Positions 62,366 to 64,000 of a stretch of 64,000 nt of DNA are shown in pieces. This stretch comes from Bacteroidales bacterium. Lineage in GTDB: Bacteria > Bacteroidota > Bacteroidia > Bacteroidales > UBA932. The stretch lies in the NCBI GenBank assembly GCA_017614715.1, contig JAGABI010000066.1:1-64000 (forward strand), in the 5' to 3' direction. Numbering within the stretch: the stretch's first letter is position 1; every line of letters starts with the position of its first letter. The notes beneath the pieces are model-generated. The model saw only the letters and a list, made by a program, of their open reading frames with translations, was not told the DNA's origin and did not search any database. The translations under genes and the position numbers were made by a program.

Positions 62366-62531
62366 GAGCAGATTTCTATGTGGTTTGTTAAAGGTCTGTT
62401 CTCTGCTCGCAATTATCAAGCCGCGGAGGGATAGCAGCTAATGGAACGGTTGAAAAAATTCAACGAATCCTTGCAAATAATAGAATATTGTCTATATTTG
62501 CATTGTCATAATGTGCTAAAGATATGAGGGG

Positions 62532-62717
62532 ATGAAAATGACAGAATTACACAGAATCATTTTGCGAAGTGGGTGGATTCCGTTGCCTGATAAGGGGAAG
62601 GGGAGCCATGTTAGGTATATCAAAGACGGAAAAGTTTATACAGTCCCGTTTCACAAGGGAAAAGAGATAGGTAATGATTTCGCAAGACGTATCCTCAGAG
62701 CAATGGAGATTGAATAA
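62532..62717 (+). CDS. hicA: HicA-like toxin, second copy
   Basis: 61 residues: 'ILRSGWIPLPDKGKGSHVRY' with the catalytic His, and 'VPFHKGKEIGNDFARRIL'. This is the classical HicA pattern. It is 3 bases upstream of its antitoxin gene. Unlike the 18047 copy, it has the standard 'HKGKEI' end. Confidence 0.9.
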   Translation: MKMTELHRIILRSGWIPLPDKGKGSHVRYIKDGKVYTVPFHKGKEIGNDFARRILRAMEIE

Positions 62718-62720
62718 ACC

Positions 62721-63131
62721 ATGAAAACAGTTTACATAGTCATCAGCGTAGCGCAGGACGGATTCTATTCAGCCTACTGTAAGGATTATCCTGCCTTGTT
62801 CGGAAGCGGGGAGACGCCGTCGGCGGCGATAGAAGAGTTGCGTCAGACGTTAGCCCTTACCAAAGAAGAGGGAAAAGAGGCGGCTGCCTTTTATCCGGAT
62901 TGGCTCGATGGAGAATATGAGTTTGTCACTTGTTGGAACGTGCCAGACTTAATGTCATATTATGCAGGAATCATTACGCCGACTGCTCTTGGCCGCCTGG
63001 CAAACATTCATCCAAAACAAGTATGGGCATATATGCATGGCATGTCACGCCCCCGCAAGGCCCAAATCGTCAAAATGGAAACCGCCCTGCATAAACTTGG
63101 ACAGGAACTCATAAACACTACGTTCTTGTAG
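62721..63131 (+). CDS. hicB: HicB-like antitoxin, second copy
   Basis: 136 residues. HicB N-terminal fold ('VAQDGFYSAYCKDYPALFGS', 'ETPSAAIEELRQTL') and HTH at the C terminus ('LANIHPKQVWAYMHGMSRPR'). It neutralises the upstream toxin and likely represses the pair. Confidence 0.88.
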   Translation: MKTVYIVISVAQDGFYSAYCKDYPALFGSGETPSAAIEELRQTLALTKEEGKEAAAFYPDWLDGEYEFVTCWNVPDLMSYYAGIITPTALGRLANIHPKQVWAYMHGMSRPRKAQIVKMETALHKLGQELINTTFL

Positions 63132-63213
63132 CTCCAAGCCGCTTTAGCGGCCGGCGCTCTGTGCCGCAGGGGTCTTATGGGATCACCGGGAAACCCATGT
63201 GTTTAACCTAACG

Positions 63214-63303
63214 GTGTCGATAACGTCCCGGAAATCCGGACGTTATTGTCAAAAAAGGCCTTCAACGCGCATAACCTCCTAATTTTAGGGACGTTATCGA
63301 CAC
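63214..63303. repeat. 16-bp perfect inverted repeat with 58-bp spacer
   Basis: 63214-63229 and 63288-63303 are perfect reverse complements (GTGTCGATAACGTCCC). Half of the arm, GACGTTAT, recurs inside the spacer at 63239-63246, so more than one fold is possible. No gene covers it. Confidence 0.65.
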
Positions 63304-63363
63304 GGTGGCTCCCTGTCCTACGGAAAGGGGGTTGGGGGAAAGGTAGATATAGGTGCCGTGGTA

Positions 63364-63405
63364 CCCGACGAAAAAAGCCAGTCGTGCGACTGGCTTTTCG
63401 TCGGG
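63364..63405 (-). terminator. terminator of tRNA-His
   Basis: Long hairpin (GCCAGTCG/CGACTGGC with outer CCCGACG/CGTCGGG), T run on the minus strand, directly downstream of the tRNA. Confidence 0.85.
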
Positions 63406-63478
63406 TGCCTGGTGGGACTCGAACCCACGACATTCAGAACCACAATCTGACGCTCTAACCAACTGAACTACAGGCACC
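63404..63478 (-). tRNA. tRNA-His (GTG)
   Basis: Encoded G-1 pairs with discriminator C73, the His identity element. Anticodon stem TCAGA/TCTGA with loop TTGTGGT (anticodon GTG); T loop GTTCGAG. CCA not encoded. Confidence 0.95.
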
Positions 63479-63533
63479 GTGTTATGTGGAGCGCAAAGGT
63501 AAACATTTTTTTCAAAATCCAACATTTTTTGGC

Positions 63534-63541
63534 TAAATTTG
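63534..63541 (+). promoter_or_regulatory. -7 promoter box for the carboxyltransferase gene
   Basis: TAAATTTG, 32 bases before the ATG at 63574. A T-rich -33 region lies at the right distance. Confidence 0.5.
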
Positions 63542-63573
63542 CCGTCCATTCGTCAAAACAAATAATTTTTTAA

Positions 63574-64000
63574 ATGGCACGCGAAATTAAATTCTCTCTG
63601 GTGTACAGAGATATGTGGCAGTCTTCGGGCAAATATGTTCCGAGGGTAGATCAGCTTTTGCAGGTGGCTCCCGCTATCATCGATATGGGTTGCTTTGACC
63701 GCGTAGAGACCAACGGTGGTGCGTTTGAACAGGTCAATCTGCTTTTTGGTGAAAACCCCAACGTGGCGGTGCGCAAATGGACCGCTCCCTTCAACAAGGT
63801 GGGCATCCAGACTCACATGCTGGAGCGCGGCTTGAACGCCCTCCGCATGAATCCCGTCCCTAAGGATGTGCGTGAGCTGATGTACAAGGTCAAGTGCGCC
63901 CAGGGGACCAACATTTCGCGCTCTTTCTGCGGCTTGAACGACCACCGCAACCTCCGCCTCTCGGTTGAATATGCCAAGAAGGCGGGTATGATAAGCCAGG
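63574..64000 (+). CDS. pyruvate carboxylase subunit B / oxaloacetate decarboxylase alpha (3' end cut)
   Basis: 142 residues visible; the gene runs off the window. 'MAREIKFSLVYRDMWQSSGK' and 'GCFDRVETNGGAFEQVNLLFGE' match the carboxyltransferase TIM barrel of PycB/OadA. 'RDMWQSS' replaces the usual 'RDAHQSL' metal site, a common Bacteroidetes variant I believe. It would move a carboxyl group between biotin and pyruvate. The C-terminal biotinyl domain would be outside the window. Confidence 0.85.
   Translation, partial: MAREIKFSLVYRDMWQSSGKYVPRVDQLLQVAPAIIDMGCFDRVETNGGAFEQVNLLFGENPNVAVRKWTAPFNKVGIQTHMLERGLNALRMNPVPKDVRELMYKVKCAQGTNISRSFCGLNDHRNLRLSVEYAKKAGMISQ

Noticed and set aside
1..64000. 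CRISPR arrays, rRNA genes, prophage structural genes
   Set aside because: No regularly spaced repeats, no rRNA-like sequence, and no capsid, portal or integrase genes were seen.

Overview
The window is a chromosomal segment of a Bacteroidales bacterium. The evidence is a SusC/SusD pair, many SPII lipoproteins with short Bacteroidetes-type lipoboxes, several TAnnTTTG -7 promoter boxes, an S16 protein with a long Ala/Glu-rich tail, FISUMP-type cell-surface lipoproteins and interspersed hicAB modules. The base composition is fairly G+C rich for the order, so a Rikenellaceae- or RC9-like gut lineage is plausible. The genus cannot be fixed from the sequence alone.

Layout. Bases 1-3.8 kb hold a complete diversity-generating retroelement (DGR). 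It consists of a FISUMP/C-type-lectin-like target gene (cut by the window edge) ending in a variable repeat (VR), a run of four hairpins, a MutS-like plus Avd accessory region split by a G10 tract, the template repeat (TR), and a reverse transcriptase carrying a duplicated catalytic motif. About 700 bases of inverted-repeat-rich DNA without a clear gene follow. From 4.5 to 18 kb the content is mostly housekeeping: tRNA-Met, tsaC, an EEP hydrolase, rhomboid, mutL, ispF, a CBS-domain membrane protein, cysS, ssb, an EnvC-like protein, a TPR protein and a comM-like ATPase.

Accessory island. At 18.0-25.3 kb a hicAB pair is followed by a compact set of co-directional genes: a UDP-xylose-synthase-like enzyme, two small peptides with near-parallel double-glycine leaders, three glycosyltransferases, and a lipoprotein phosphatase of the SpoIIE type. 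I read this as a possible glycosylated-peptide (RiPP-like) system. It is flanked by scrambled copies of hicB and of the 3' end of a GH127 gene, which suggests insertion or duplication. A GH127 gene with a one-base frameshift follows.

Ribose locus. At 27-44 kb there is a large minus-strand operon with a divergent LacI regulator. It holds ribokinase, a GRP-type sugar permease, SusC, SusD, three ADP-ribosylglycohydrolase-family lipoproteins, a two-domain esterase and a small lipoprotein. A neighbouring operon holds a lipoprotein nucleoside hydrolase, an SGNH hydrolase and an acyl-ACP thioesterase. The set fits capture of ribosylated compounds (ADP-ribose, nucleosides) at the surface, release of ribose, import and phosphorylation. 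It resembles the ribose-utilisation (rus) systems known in Bacteroides.

The rest. The 44-58.4 kb stretch is conserved core: tsaE, rsmE, miaB, rpoN, radC, rpsT, tRNA-Glu, rseP, dxr, an M23 peptidase, ruvX, def, rimM and rpsP. At 58.8-62 kb a 40-residue peptide gene precedes a 1005-residue lipoprotein that is a paralog of the DGR target. It carries a VR-like segment in its middle rather than at its end. A second hicAB pair, tRNA-His and the start of a biotin-dependent carboxyltransferase gene (pycB/oadA) close the window.
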